From Micromonospora sp. CB01531 (GTDB lineage: Bacteria > Actinomycetota > Actinomycetes > Mycobacteriales > Micromonosporaceae): a stretch of DNA of 37,146 bases. Numbering within the stretch: position 1 is the first letter of the stretch; every line of letters starts with the position of its first letter. Below, piece after piece: positions 15,551 through 23,614 of the stretch. Below the pieces are notes generated by a model that saw only the letters and a program-made list of their open reading frames with translations, was not told where the DNA came from and did not search any database. The stretch lies in contig NZ_LWLS01000115.1 in NCBI RefSeq assembly GCF_001905095.1, forward strand, positions 1 to 37,146, written 5' to 3'. The translations under genes and the position numbers were made by a program.

Positions 15551-16297
15551 TCAGTCTGCCGCAGTGGTGGCGGGTCGGCGCCGCCAGGCCAACAGCCCGA
15601 AGGCCAGTCCAGCGAGCCCGGCGATCAGTCCGGCGATGCCGGCCGTGAGGGCCCACGTGGTGCGGCCGTCGTCGGTGTTGGTGGTGTCGCTGGTGCTAAC
15701 GGTGGCGATGGTGTTCGAGCCAGCCGCAGGCGTGGCGGCTGCATCCTTGGCCGGGGCCTTGGCGAGCTTGAGGGCGGGGGCCGGGTGTTCGACCTCGGAG
15801 CCGTCGGTGCTGGGTTCCTCGATCCATCGAACGATCTCACCGTTGGAGTAGGTCTGCAGCGCCTTGAACATCGTGTCGGCTTCGGGTAGCGGACCGGTGG
15901 AGATCTCGAACTCCTGGAACTGGCCCGGCTTGATCGCGTTCGCCTCGCCCTGGGCGGTCCACGTGATCTTCGACGGTGCCTCGGTCACCTGGCTGCCGTG
16001 CATCTCGATCGGCTTCGCGAGCGTGGTCTTGTCGACCTGCACCGTCCATCCCGCCATCGGCCGAACCGACACCGACGCCACCGGCGCGTCCGCCGGCAAG
16101 GCGACTTCCAGCTTGGTCGTGCTGGCGTTGTCCCGCTCGTTCGGCACCCGGAAAGCGAGCTTGGCGTAGCCGCCCTGGGTCGCCTCCCGTGGATTGACGG
16201 TCACGTGGGCAGAGGCCACACCGATTCCCATGGTCGCAGCGGCAAGAACCCCGGCCGCGGTTGCGGCCACCAGTCTGGCTACCGATCCTGCACTCAT
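15551..16297 (-). CDS. ycnI: YcnI-family copper-binding envelope protein
   Basis: A 248-residue YcnI-like (DUF1775) protein. A signal peptide (about residues 1-30) ends at GVASA, so the mature chain starts HVTVNPREATQGGYAKLAFR; the N-terminal His is the copper ligand in the family. The beta-sandwich runs to about residue 175 (KLEVALPADAPVASVSVRPM, then WTVQVDKTTLAKPIE, then EFEISTGPLPEADTMFKALQ). A Thr/Ala-rich stalk and one C-terminal membrane helix (WALTAGIAGLIAGLAGLAFG, then RRR) anchor it outside the membrane. The role would be copper capture or delivery. ATG 16297 is chosen over upstream starts because AAGGAG precedes it and the signal peptide begins there. It has its own ECF-type promoter at 16379-16405 and a leader palindrome. 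Confidence 0.92.
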   Translation of the reverse strand: MSAGSVARLVAATAAGVLAAATMGIGVASAHVTVNPREATQGGYAKLAFRVPNERDNASTTKLEVALPADAPVASVSVRPMAGWTVQVDKTTLAKPIEMHGSQVTEAPSKITWTAQGEANAIKPGQFQEFEISTGPLPEADTMFKALQTYSNGEIVRWIEEPSTDGSEVEHPAPALKLAKAPAKDAAATPAAGSNTIATVSTSDTTNTDDGRTTWALTAGIAGLIAGLAGLAFGLLAWRRRPATTAAD

Positions 16298-16352
16298 CAG
16301 CAAAGACTCCTTGATCAACACCTCCGTGCTTGCGGCCACGCCGCTCGCACGT

Positions 16353-16370
16353 GGTGGCTGCACAGCCACC
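16353..16370 (-). promoter_or_regulatory. palindrome at the predicted 5' end of the ycnI transcript
   Basis: GGTGGCTG (16353-16360) and CAGCCACC (16363-16370) form a perfect 8-bp inverted repeat with a 2-base centre. It lies just downstream of the predicted -10 element, at or right after the transcription start. It could be a repressor operator or a 5' leader hairpin. Confidence 0.45.
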
Positions 16371-16378
16371 GCCGTGTT

Positions 16379-16405
16379 GGTCGTAGCCGGTGGCGGCCGA
16401 GTTCC
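16379..16405 (-). promoter_or_regulatory. ECF-type promoter of ycnI, GGAACT-N16-CGACC
   Basis: On the minus strand GGAACT (16405-16400) and CGACC (16383-16379) are separated by exactly 16 bases. The pair is about 80 bases upstream of the ycnI ATG. The same elements and spacing occur before the anti-sigma, pcuAC and PepSY genes. Confidence 0.7.
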
Positions 16406-17064
16406 CGCGGATCCCGAGGACGTTTGCTTCTGTCCGTCTTCGGAGAGTGCCCTGCAGTCGACCGCAAGACTGGCTCGGCCGATAACCACTGGTCGAACAG
16501 CGGGCGTTCCGCGCACGTTGGGGAGAACTGCGTAACGCCGCTGCCTGGTGGCAACGCCTGTGAATTGAAGGGGGCTGGTGGTGTGCGGCATCCGTCGAGC
16601 CGAGGCAGGCGCAAACCCGTGGCCCGTTCCGGCGCCTGAATCACGCATCGGGATGCACCGTTGGAGGCAACGTCCAGTGGCCCTACGACACGCCGCGCGA
16701 CCGGCCGGTGCTTGCGATTGGGCAATCAGCCGACGCAGCGCCTGTGGCCGGTGCGGCGGTCACCGCGGTGGCTGTCGTTCGTGGTGTTCGCTGTGATCGT
16801 GACCGTGTTGGCCCGATGAGCATTCGCCGACCCGTGGCGCGCTTCCGCCGACCGGCACTGGGGCCGCCTGGCCGTCCGAACAGCCCTGGTTCCAGCCGGC
16901 CGGCCAGTCCTCGGCCTGGACGTAGAACTCGCCGCCGTTAGCCGGATCCCAGCGGCGGCATCACCCGCCCCTGCCGGTGCCGTACCCTGGCACCGGACTA
17001 CTACAGGCCGTCGTTCTGACAGGGGGCGACAGCGTTGGCGGGATCAGGACACGGAGGTGGCAGG
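16406..17064. other. intergenic stretch between ycnI and the ECF sigma gene
   Basis: No complete gene is recognised. Near 16725-16800 the plus strand has a short hydrophobic frame (RRSPRWLSFVVFAVIVTVLA, then stop) without a usable start, possibly a decayed membrane ORF. The sigma gene promoter must lie in the last 100 bases, but I find no copy of the GGAACY-N16-CGAC motif there. Confidence 0.4.
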
Positions 17065-17631
17065 GTGACTGACGACGCGGATATCACCGCGTGGGCGCTC
17101 GCGGCGGGCCGTGGTGACCGCGACGCGGCGGCCCGGTTTGTCGGCGCGACTCAGCACTCTGTGCGTCGTTTCCTCGCCGCTCTGATCTCTCCGTCCGAGG
17201 CCGATGACCTGGCGCAGGAAACCTATCTGCGGGCAATGCGGTCGCTGCCGTCGTTCGCCGCGCGCTCGTCGGCGCTGACGTGGCTGCTCGGTATCGCCCG
17301 GCGGGTCGCCGTCGACCATGTCCGCACGGCGTCGGCCCGACCCCGCACGGTGCCGATGTCGGACTCCTTCGACATCCCCGATGCCTCGCGTAGTGGTTTC
17401 GATCGGCAGGTGGTGGTGGAGCGCCTGATCGCGGCGTTGCCTGCGGACCGGCGGGAGGCGTTCGTCGCCACGCAGGTCCTTGGACTGTCGTATGCCGAGG
17501 CGGCAGAGGTGTGCGGTTGTCCCGTCGGCACGATCCGCTCCCGGGTGGCCCGGGCCCGCGAGGACCTCGTTGCCGCGATGAACATCCAGCCGCTCAGGCG
17601 GCGGCGGACACCGGGCGACGCCGCGGGCTGA
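17065..17631 (+). CDS. ECF RNA polymerase sigma factor, SigC-like
   Basis: A 188-residue ECF sigma factor. Region 2 covers about residues 20-95 (PSEADDLAQETYLRAMRSLP, then LTWLLGIARRVAVDHVR, the -10 recognising part). Region 4 covers about 125-180 (ALPADRREAFVATQVLGLSY, then AEAAEVCGCPVGTIRSRVAR). Wording resembles the SigC/ECF group found beside copper genes in mycobacteria and other actinomycetes. The GTG at 17065 has GGAGG at 17053-17057. A membrane zinc-finger anti-sigma gene follows after 81 bases, so activity is probably controlled by sequestration. By location it is the leading candidate to read the GGAACY-N16-CGACYM promoters. A paralogue lies at 27537-28106 with nearly identical region 4 wording. 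Confidence 0.92.
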   Translation: MTDDADITAWALAAGRGDRDAAARFVGATQHSVRRFLAALISPSEADDLAQETYLRAMRSLPSFAARSSALTWLLGIARRVAVDHVRTASARPRTVPMSDSFDIPDASRSGFDRQVVVERLIAALPADRREAFVATQVLGLSYAEAAEVCGCPVGTIRSRVARAREDLVAAMNIQPLRRRRTPGDAAG

Positions 17632-17677
17632 ACCGGGCCCGACCTGCTGCGGCGTGATCCGGGACGCACAGCATGCG

Positions 17678-17705
17678 GGAACCAATCGGGCTGTGGCCGC
17701 GACTA
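17678..17705 (+). promoter_or_regulatory. ECF-type promoter of the anti-sigma gene, GGAACC-N16-CGACTA
   Basis: GGAACC (17678-17683) and CGACTA (17700-17705) are 16 bases apart. Only 7 bases separate the -10 element from the ATG at 17713, so the transcript would be leaderless, which fits the absence of a Shine-Dalgarno. It implies feedback control of the anti-sigma by the sigma factor. Confidence 0.7.
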
Positions 17706-17712
17706 CCGGTAC

Positions 17713-18471
17713 ATGGGGTGTGAGCAGTGGCGTGAGGTTCTGTCGGCACAACTGGACGGTGAGGCGACCGCCGCCGAACAGGCCGGAGCCGAGGCGCACC
17801 TCGACCAGTGCGCCGGCTGCCGCGCCTGGCTGGACCAGGCTGCGGCGGTGACGCGGCGTGTTCGGCTGACGGTCACCACGCAGGGACCGGACCTGTCCGA
17901 CACCATCCTCGCCGCGCTGCCTGCGGCTGCGCCCTTCCACCGCGGTCTCCGGAGGCGTGTCGTGCTCGCCCTGCGGGGGCTGTTGGGGCTCCTCGGCGCC
18001 CTGCAGCTGGTGCTTGGGCTGGCGCAGGTCGGTCGGGGACCGGCCGGCGGCCACGACCACACTGGCGTGCTCGGCTCGGGGCATCTGTGGCACGAGTCGG
18101 CGGCGTGGAACGTCGCGGTCGGGGCCGGGTTTCTGTTCGTGGCGGCGCGGCGCACGCGGCCGACCGGGCTGGTTCCCATGTTGAGCGCGTTCGTCGGCAC
18201 GCTGGTGCTGCTGTCGGTCAACGACCTGCTGACCGGGCGGGTCGACACCGCCCGCCTGGTCAGTCACGGCTTCCTCCTCGCCGGGTACGCGATCGTGGTG
18301 GCATTGTCGCGGCCCCGCCTGCGGCCCGACGGACCGCCGGCGCGGGGGCGGGGCGACCGCCCGGGCTGGCGCCTGAACATCGACGAGGCGCCGGAACCCG
18401 CCCCGGCCCAACTCCGGCTGATTCCGCCGTACCCCGGTTCGGCGCAGGCCCGGGACCGCTGGGCGGCCTGA
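17713..18471 (+). CDS. membrane anti-sigma factor with zinc-finger (zf-HC2) domain
   Basis: A 252-residue protein. The N-terminal cytosolic part is a zf-HC2/ZAS domain (residues ~1-50: GCEQWREVLSAQLDGEATAA, then HLDQCAGCRAWLD, giving His-X3-Cys-X2-Cys). This fold binds ECF sigma factors and holds them inactive. A membrane part of about four helices follows: VVLALRGLLGLLGALQLVLG, then WNVAVGAGFLFVAA, then LVPMLSAFVGTLVLLSVNDL, then VSHGFLLAGYAIVVALS. The loop between the first two helices has HDHTGVLGSGHLWHES, a His cluster facing outside that could sense metal (inference). The tail is Pro/Arg-rich. The gene lies 81 bases after its cognate sigma gene and has its own ECF promoter, giving a leaderless ATG. 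Confidence 0.85.
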   Translation: MGCEQWREVLSAQLDGEATAAEQAGAEAHLDQCAGCRAWLDQAAAVTRRVRLTVTTQGPDLSDTILAALPAAAPFHRGLRRRVVLALRGLLGLLGALQLVLGLAQVGRGPAGGHDHTGVLGSGHLWHESAAWNVAVGAGFLFVAARRTRPTGLVPMLSAFVGTLVLLSVNDLLTGRVDTARLVSHGFLLAGYAIVVALSRPRLRPDGPPARGRGDRPGWRLNIDEAPEPAPAQLRLIPPYPGSAQARDRWAA

Positions 18472-18495
18472 ACCTGCGGCCCGGGTCCGAGGCTG

Positions 18496-18509
18496 GTGAC
18501 GTCAGTCAC
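18496..18509 (+). promoter_or_regulatory. palindromic site GTGACGTCAGTCAC upstream of the pcuAC promoter
   Basis: GTGAC (18496-18500) and GTCAC (18505-18509) are inverted around GTCA, and the internal TGACGTCA is itself a perfect palindrome. It ends 9 bases before the -35 element of the pcuAC promoter, a place typical of activators. The protein that binds it is unknown. Confidence 0.4.
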
Positions 18510-18518
18510 TTTTGTCCC

Positions 18519-18545
18519 GGAACTTTCTCTTTGTTGCGGCCGACC
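18519..18545 (+). promoter_or_regulatory. ECF-type promoter of the pcuAC operon, GGAACT-N16-CGACC
   Basis: GGAACT (18519-18524) and CGACC (18541-18545) have the same 16-base spacing as at ycnI, and both sites continue as CGACCAA. The -10 element is 36 bases upstream of the pcuAC ATG. Confidence 0.72.
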
Positions 18546-18581
18546 AACAAGCCGACAGATCAATCAGCGAAGGGACCATCC

Positions 18582-19148
18582 ATGCCCCGCACCACCGTCG
18601 CCGGCGCGCGTCGTCGCCCGGCCACGCTGCTCGCCGCCGCAGCGGCATGCCTCGCGGTCGGCGTTGCCGGCTGCGGCTCGTCGGATTCGTCTTCGTCGGC
18701 GCAGCCGAGCCCGTCGGCGTCGGTGTCGGCGAGCGCCGCTGCAGGGGTGCTCGGGATCCGGGACCCGTGGGTGAAGGCCGCCGACAAGGGCATGACCGCC
18801 GCCTTCGGCACTCTCGTCAACGACGGCGACACCGACGTGACGGTCACCGCCGCAGCCACCGATGTGTCGCCGATGGAGCTGCACGAGATGACCATGAAGG
18901 ACGGGAAGATGGTCATGCAGCCCAAGCAGGGCGGCATCGTGGTGAAGGCGCACGGCAGCACGACGCTGCAGCCCGGTGGCGAGCACCTGATGCTGATGGA
19001 CCTGAAGCAGCAGGTGAAGGCTGGCGACGAGTTGACCTTCACGCTCACCTTCGCTGACGGGAAGACCCAGACGTTCACGGCTGTGGCCAAGCCGTTCACG
19101 GGCGCCCAGGAGAGTTACGCGCCCGAGCACGGCCAGCCGGCGGCATGA
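18582..19148 (+). CDS. copper chaperone PCu(A)C lipoprotein
   Basis: A 188-residue periplasmic-type Cu(I) chaperone. Residues 1-30 are a lipoprotein signal with lipobox VAGC, so the mature protein is tethered outside the membrane by its Cys. A Ser/Pro-rich spacer leads into the PCu(A)C domain (~residues 58-170): LGIRDPWVKAADKGMTAAFG, then MELHEMTMKDGKMVMQ, then GGEHLMLMDLKQQV. The spaced His and Met residues match the HX-M...HXM copper site of this family, which delivers Cu(I) to the CuA site of cytochrome oxidase. GAAGGGA lies at 18569-18575 before ATG 18582. The stop overlaps the next start (ATGA), so it is translationally coupled to the DyP peroxidase. The pairing resembles the ECuC-DtpA copper-trafficking genes of Streptomyces. 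Confidence 0.92.
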   Translation: MPRTTVAGARRRPATLLAAAAACLAVGVAGCGSSDSSSSAQPSPSASVSASAAAGVLGIRDPWVKAADKGMTAAFGTLVNDGDTDVTVTAAATDVSPMELHEMTMKDGKMVMQPKQGGIVVKAHGSTTLQPGGEHLMLMDLKQQVKAGDELTFTLTFADGKTQTFTAVAKPFTGAQESYAPEHGQPAA

Positions 19149-20374
19149 CCGAGCAGCCCGCTGTCCGCCCGGTGAGCAGGCGCGGCCTGCTCACCGGCGG
19201 CGCCCTCGCAGCCGGAGGCACGCTCGCCGGCGCCGCCGCCGTCACCGCTGCCCGCCCAGCCGAACCGAAGGCCCGACCCGCCGAGGCGGTGCCGGTCGCT
19301 GCGTTCGGCAGTGCCGTCGAGCCGTTCCACGGTGCGCGGCAGTCCGGCATCGCCACCGACCCGCAGGCCCATGCGGCGTTCGTCGCGTTCACTCTCAACC
19401 CCGGCACGGACCGGGCGGCGTTGGGTCGGATGCTGCGCCTGCTGTCCGACGACGCCGCCCGCCTCACCCAGGGCCGCCCGCCGCTGGCCGACACCGAACC
19501 GGAACTCGGGCTGCTGCCCGCGCGGCTGACCGTCACCTTCGGCTTCGGCCCCGGCCTCTATGCCGCCGCCGGGCTCGACGACCGGCGGCCCCCGTCGGTC
19601 GCCGACCTACCGTCGTTCCGCATCGATCGGCTCCAGCCCCGCTGGTCCGGTGGGGACCTGCTGCTGCAGATCTGCGCCGACGATCCGGTCACCGTCGCTC
19701 ACGCCCAACGGGTGCTGGTCAAGGACAGCCGCCCGTTCGCCACCGTCCGCTGGGTGCAGCAGGGCTTCCGCCGCGCCGCAGGCAGCGAACCCGGCCGCAC
19801 CCAGCGGAACCTGTTCGGTCAGCTGGACGGCACCGCCAACCCCAAGCCGGGCGGGCCGCTGGAGACCGCCGTGTGGGTGCCCGACGGGCCGGCCTGGGCA
19901 CGGGACAGCACCACCCTGGTCGTCCGCCGGATCAGCATGAACCTGGAAACCTGGGACCTGCTCGGCCGCCCCGACCGGGAACTCGCCGTCGGTCGACGCC
20001 TCGACACCGGCGCCCCGCTCACCGGCACCGCCGAACACGACCAGCCCGACTTCGCCGCCACCGGCCCCGATGGGCTGACCGTCATCCCCGACTTCTCGCA
20101 CCTCACCCGCTCGCACGTCACCGACGACCGGCTGAAGATCCTCCGCCGCCCCTACAACTACGACGGCACCCCCACCGCTGAGGGGCACGCCGACAGCGGC
20201 CTGATCTTCACCTCCTACCAAGCCGACATCACCCGTCAGTTCCTGCCCATCCAGCAACGGCTGGCCGAACGGGACCTGCTCAACGAGTGGACCACCCCGA
20301 TCGGCTCCGCCGTCTTCGCCATCCCACCCGGCTGCCCCGACGGCGGCTGGCTCGGCCAGCAACTGCTCGGCTGA
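19145..20374 (+). CDS. Tat-exported Dyp-type heme peroxidase
   Basis: A 409-residue dye-decolorising peroxidase, EfeB/DtpA type. The N-terminus has a twin-arginine signal (SRRGLLTGGALAAGG, then hydrophobic AGAAAVTAA), so the protein should be exported folded with heme. The DyP motif GXXDG is present as FGQLDGTANPKPG (about residues 220-232), with the Asp that handles peroxide. The proximal heme His is expected in IPDFSHLTRSHVTDD, which aligns with IP-AHVR-A-P of other members. SGLIFTSYQADITRQFLPIQ and PIGSAVFAIPPG close the fold. It oxidises phenolic or other substrates with H2O2; in Streptomyces the homologue acts with copper chaperones to support a copper oxidase. It is coupled by ATGA overlap to pcuAC and followed after 25 bases by copC. 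Confidence 0.92.
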   Translation: MTEQPAVRPVSRRGLLTGGALAAGGTLAGAAAVTAARPAEPKARPAEAVPVAAFGSAVEPFHGARQSGIATDPQAHAAFVAFTLNPGTDRAALGRMLRLLSDDAARLTQGRPPLADTEPELGLLPARLTVTFGFGPGLYAAAGLDDRRPPSVADLPSFRIDRLQPRWSGGDLLLQICADDPVTVAHAQRVLVKDSRPFATVRWVQQGFRRAAGSEPGRTQRNLFGQLDGTANPKPGGPLETAVWVPDGPAWARDSTTLVVRRISMNLETWDLLGRPDRELAVGRRLDTGAPLTGTAEHDQPDFAATGPDGLTVIPDFSHLTRSHVTDDRLKILRRPYNYDGTPTAEGHADSGLIFTSYQADITRQFLPIQQRLAERDLLNEWTTPIGSAVFAIPPGCPDGGWLGQQLLG

Positions 20375-20399
20375 CCACCAACAAAGGAATGAACCACCC

Positions 20400-21005
20400 G
20401 TGATGCCCACTCGAATCCGCCAACTGAGCTGCGCCGGCCTCGTTGCCGCCGTGCTGGCCGCCATGGCGGTGCTGCTGGCCCCGGCCACGCCCGCCGCCGC
20501 ACACAACTCGCTGCAAGCGGTCAACCCCGCCCAGGACGCTCGTCTGTCCACGCCGCCGACGCAGATCACCCTGAAGTTCCTGCAGAAGCTGGACCCGGCC
20601 TTCACCACCATCGTGCTCAGCGACGCCGGCCAGCAGAAGGTCCCCACCAGCGAACCCACCGTCGCCGGGGCCACGGGCACGGTGACGATCAGCCAGCCAC
20701 TGGCCAACGGCAACTACACCGTCGCCTACCGGGTCGTCTCCGCCGACGGGCACCCCGTACAGGGCTCGTACTCCTTCACCGTCGCCGACCCCGCCGCCAG
20801 CGCCCCGACCGCAAGTGCCGCCCCGAGCGTGGCCGCCTCTGCTGCCGGCAACGGCGCGGCCTCCCCCGCGTCAGTCAGCCCGGCGGCCTCGTCCCGCCGC
20901 TCTGACGGCTCCGGCCAGATGCTGCTGGTGACCGGCGGGATCGCCCTCGTCGCCGTTGTCGCCGGGGCCGTGCTGGTGCTACGTCGCCGCCGCGCCACCT
21001 CCTGA
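20400..21005 (+). CDS. copC: CopC copper-binding protein with C-terminal membrane anchor
   Basis: A 201-residue CopC/YobA-type protein. Signal peptide (~1-35) ends at TPAAA and the mature chain begins HNSLQAVNPAQDARLSTPPT, giving the N-terminal His (copper brace) of the family. The Greek-key domain runs to ~residue 130 (ITLKFLQKLDPAFTTIVLSD, then YRVVSADGHPVQGSYSFTV with the second copper-region Asp-X-His). An Ala/Ser/Pro stalk and a membrane helix (MLLVTGGIALVAVVAGAVLV, then RRRR) anchor it outside. GTG 20400 is chosen because AAGGA (20384-20388) is at a better distance than for the ATG at 20403. It probably hands copper to the CopD-like membrane protein encoded next. Confidence 0.92.
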   Translation: MMPTRIRQLSCAGLVAAVLAAMAVLLAPATPAAAHNSLQAVNPAQDARLSTPPTQITLKFLQKLDPAFTTIVLSDAGQQKVPTSEPTVAGATGTVTISQPLANGNYTVAYRVVSADGHPVQGSYSFTVADPAASAPTASAAPSVAASAAGNGAASPASVSPAASSRRSDGSGQMLLVTGGIALVAVVAGAVLVLRRRRATS

Positions 21006-21068
21006 CCGAGACCGCACGGGCTCCATGTATTTACTCTCGCCTGCCCTCCACCTGACAGGGGCATTGAC

Positions 21069-23189
21069 GTGCCAGAAACCCGCTCGCGCCAGCATCACCC
21101 ACACCGTGCCCCGGAAGGCCCTCGCGCCATTCCGACGCCGCCCCGAGACGGCCAAGCCCTAGATACGTCCGGCGCAAGGATCCACGCCATCGGCCGGATG
21201 GGCTCGATTGTGGTTCCGGTCGTGGCCGCGGTGTCGGCCGGGGCGGCACTCGTGCTCGCCTTGCGGGCCGGCGGGGCGCTCGCGGTCGCGATACCCGGCC
21301 TGCCGGACCCCGGACCGGTCACCACCTGGGCGTTGCCGCTGATCCGGCTGCTCGCCGACGCGTTCGCCACGTTGACGGTCGGGATGCTGGTCACGGCGGC
21401 GTTCCTGCTGCCCGGGGACGGGCCGAGCGTCTCCCCGCACGGCTGGCTGCTGCTCCGTCGCGCCGGCACCCTGGCCGCCGGGTGGGCGGCCACCGCCTTG
21501 ACGCTGATCGTGCTGACGGTCTCGGACCTCCTCGGTGTCTCGCCGCAACGCCTCAGCGGGGCCGCCGTCGTCAGCTTCGCCTCGTCGATCTCCCAGGGAC
21601 GTGCGCTGCTGCTGCAGGCCGGGCTGGCCCTGACCGTCGTTGTGCTCGCCCGGGTGGGCGTGTCGCGTGGGCTCGCCGCCACGGCGGCGGTGCTGGCGCT
21701 GGTCGCGGTGACCCCGCCGGCGTTCACCGGACACGCCGCCGGGGCCGGCAACCACCAGATCGCGGTGAGCAGCCTCGTCGTGCACGTGCTGGCCGCCGCG
21801 CTGTGGATCGGCTGCCTCGCCGCCCTGATGACCGTCCGCCGCAGCCGGCACCTCGCCGACACCGCCAGCCGATACAGCCGCCTCGCCCTGGGCTGCTTCA
21901 CCGCCGTCGCCATCAGTGGGCTCGCCAACGCCGCCGTACGCCTCGGCACCGTCGACCAGCTGTGGCAGTCGAGGTACGGGTGGCTGGTGGCCGGCAAGCT
22001 CACCGCGCTGGTGATCCTCGGCACCGCCGGCGCGGCACACCGGTCCCGGACCATGCCGGCCCTGCACGCCGGCCGGCGCAGAGCGTTCACCCGGCTGGCC
22101 GCCGGGGAACTGGTCGTGTTCGCCGCCACCCTGGGGCTGGCCGTGGCGCTGTCCCGCAGCCCCACCCCGGTGGCGACCAACCCCACCGACGCCGATCCAC
22201 TGACCGAACTGCTCGGCTTCCCGATGCCCGCAGCCCCCACCCCGGGCGACCTGCTCGGCCAGCCCCTGCCGGACCTGCTCTTCCTCACCCTCACCGCCTG
22301 CGGCGCCGCCGGCTACCTCGCCGGGGTGCGGCGCCTGCGCCGAGCCGGACACCGCTGGCCGATCGCCCGCACTGCCAGCTGGCTCACCGGCCTGCTGCTC
22401 CTTGCCGCGTTCACCGGCCTCGGCGTCGCCCGCTACGCGTACGTGCTGTTCAGCGCCCACATGGTGCAGCACATGGTGCTGTCCATGCTGGTGCCGATCC
22501 TGCTCGTCGGCGGCGCTCCGATCACCCTCGCGCTGCGCGCCCTGCGCCGCCCGGCCGACCCGCAGGTTCGCGGCGCCCGGGAATGGCTACTGATCGCCCT
22601 GCACAGCCGGCCCGCGAAACTGCTCACCCACCCACTGGTCGCGCTGGGCATCTACACCGGCGGCCTCTTCGGCCTGTACTTCAGTGACCTGCTCGGCACG
22701 CTGATGCGATCCCACCTCGGCCACCTCGCCATGCTGGTTCACTTCGTGGTCTCCGGGTACCTGCTGTTCTGGGTGCTCATCGGCGTCGACCCGGGCCGGC
22801 CGAGGATCCCCCACCCCATCCTGGTGCTCATCCACCTGGCCGCGATGATGGCGCACGGCTTCTTCGGCCTGGTGCTCATGCAGACCACCACCGTCATCGC
22901 CCCGGACTGGTACACCGCCGTCCACCCCGCGTGGGCCTCGTCGCTGCTCGAAGACCAGAAGCTGGGGGCGGGCATCGCCTGGGCGTTCGGCGAGATTCCC
23001 GCCGCCGTCGTCATGATTCTCCTCGTACGTCAGTGGATCCGCGCCGACCAGCGAGAACAGGCCCGCCTCGACCGCGCCGCCGACCGCGCCCAGGCCACCG
23101 GCGAAGACGACGACCTCGCCCGCTACAACGCCTTCCTCACCGCCGCCAGCCAGTCCAGCCAGGACCAGCACCGGGGGCGGCGGCCGTAA
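21069..23189 (+). CDS. CopD / CtaG (caa3 assembly) fusion membrane protein
   Basis: A 706-residue polytopic membrane protein. The N-terminal half (~45-370) is CopD-like: helices such as TWALPLIRLLADAFATLTVG, and AGNHQIAVSSLVVHVLAAAL with WIGCLAALMTVRR, whose conserved His lies in SSLVVHVLAAALWIG. The C-terminal half (~400-680) is a CtaG/caa3 assembly factor domain with FSAHMVQHMVLSMLVPILLV, then LGHLAMLVHFVVSGYLLFW and MAHGFFGLVLMQTTTVIAPD, where His and Met pairs are candidate copper ligands. The tail is charged and cytosolic. Together they should import copper from CopC and serve oxidase assembly. GTG 21069 is preceded by AGGGG. It ends the pcuAC-DyP-copC operon; the 63-base gap from copC shows no separate promoter motif. 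Confidence 0.92.
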   Translation: MPETRSRQHHPHRAPEGPRAIPTPPRDGQALDTSGARIHAIGRMGSIVVPVVAAVSAGAALVLALRAGGALAVAIPGLPDPGPVTTWALPLIRLLADAFATLTVGMLVTAAFLLPGDGPSVSPHGWLLLRRAGTLAAGWAATALTLIVLTVSDLLGVSPQRLSGAAVVSFASSISQGRALLLQAGLALTVVVLARVGVSRGLAATAAVLALVAVTPPAFTGHAAGAGNHQIAVSSLVVHVLAAALWIGCLAALMTVRRSRHLADTASRYSRLALGCFTAVAISGLANAAVRLGTVDQLWQSRYGWLVAGKLTALVILGTAGAAHRSRTMPALHAGRRRAFTRLAAGELVVFAATLGLAVALSRSPTPVATNPTDADPLTELLGFPMPAAPTPGDLLGQPLPDLLFLTLTACGAAGYLAGVRRLRRAGHRWPIARTASWLTGLLLLAAFTGLGVARYAYVLFSAHMVQHMVLSMLVPILLVGGAPITLALRALRRPADPQVRGAREWLLIALHSRPAKLLTHPLVALGIYTGGLFGLYFSDLLGTLMRSHLGHLAMLVHFVVSGYLLFWVLIGVDPGRPRIPHPILVLIHLAAMMAHGFFGLVLMQTTTVIAPDWYTAVHPAWASSLLEDQKLGAGIAWAFGEIPAAVVMILLVRQWIRADQREQARLDRAADRAQATGEDDDLARYNAFLTAASQSSQDQHRGRRP

Positions 23190-23298
23190 CCGGGCGGAGC
23201 CAGATCACGATCGGCCGCATCAGCCACCGCGCCTTCGTCATCTGGGCCGAGGTCGGCCTCATCGCCGCTGGCGCACTGTTCCTCGCCGGACTCTGACC

Positions 23299-23478
23299 AG
23301 CAGGCCCATCGACCTCATTCCCGACTTCCTGCCCGTCATCGGGCCCCTCGACGACATCGTCGTAGTCGCCCTGGCCCTGCGCTACGCCGGCCGGCAGGTC
23401 CCCCGCGACGTGCTCCTGGCCGCCTGGCCCGGCGAACCACGACTCATCGAACGACTTCTCGGCCAGCCGTCAGCCTGA
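23299..23478 (+). pseudogene. DUF1232 (YkvA-like) fragment
   Basis: The frame reads SRPIDLIPDFLPVIGPLDDI, then VVVALALRYAGRQVPRDVLL and AAWPGEPRLIERLLGQPSA before TGA at 23476-23478. SPxDLIPDFxPVIGxLDD is the hallmark of the DUF1232 membrane-associated family. The usual N-terminus is absent: the frame upstream has no ATG, GTG or TTG and turns to Arg/Pro shadow sequence. A hydrophobic stretch in another frame just before (WAEVGLIAAGALFLAGL, stop at 23296) might be the displaced N-terminal helix, which would mean a frameshift near 23295. It is probably an inactive remnant. Confidence 0.65.
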
Positions 23479-23614
23479 CCCGACGCAGCCCTTCCCACAT
23501 GCGCGCTCCCGGCAGCCGACCAGGGGAGCAGGGCCAGCCCAGAGAAGTCGATGCATTTCCATGCGAGGACGGCCGGAAAACACCGTCAGATCCGGTCCCC
23601 CGCCCGCCGGCCGG

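Noticed and set aside
16900..16975. Short minus-strand protein-like frame (GGEFYVQAEDWPAGWNQGCS)
   Set aside because: Too short, with no start or recognisable family; could be chance.
17044..18411. 455-codon minus-strand frame opposite the sigma/anti-sigma genes
   Set aside because: It overlaps two well-supported genes and has shadow-like Arg/Pro/Gln composition.
21159..22472. 437-codon minus-strand frame opposite the CopD/CtaG gene
   Set aside because: Gly/Gln/Glu-rich mirror of membrane-helix codons, with no recognisable motif.
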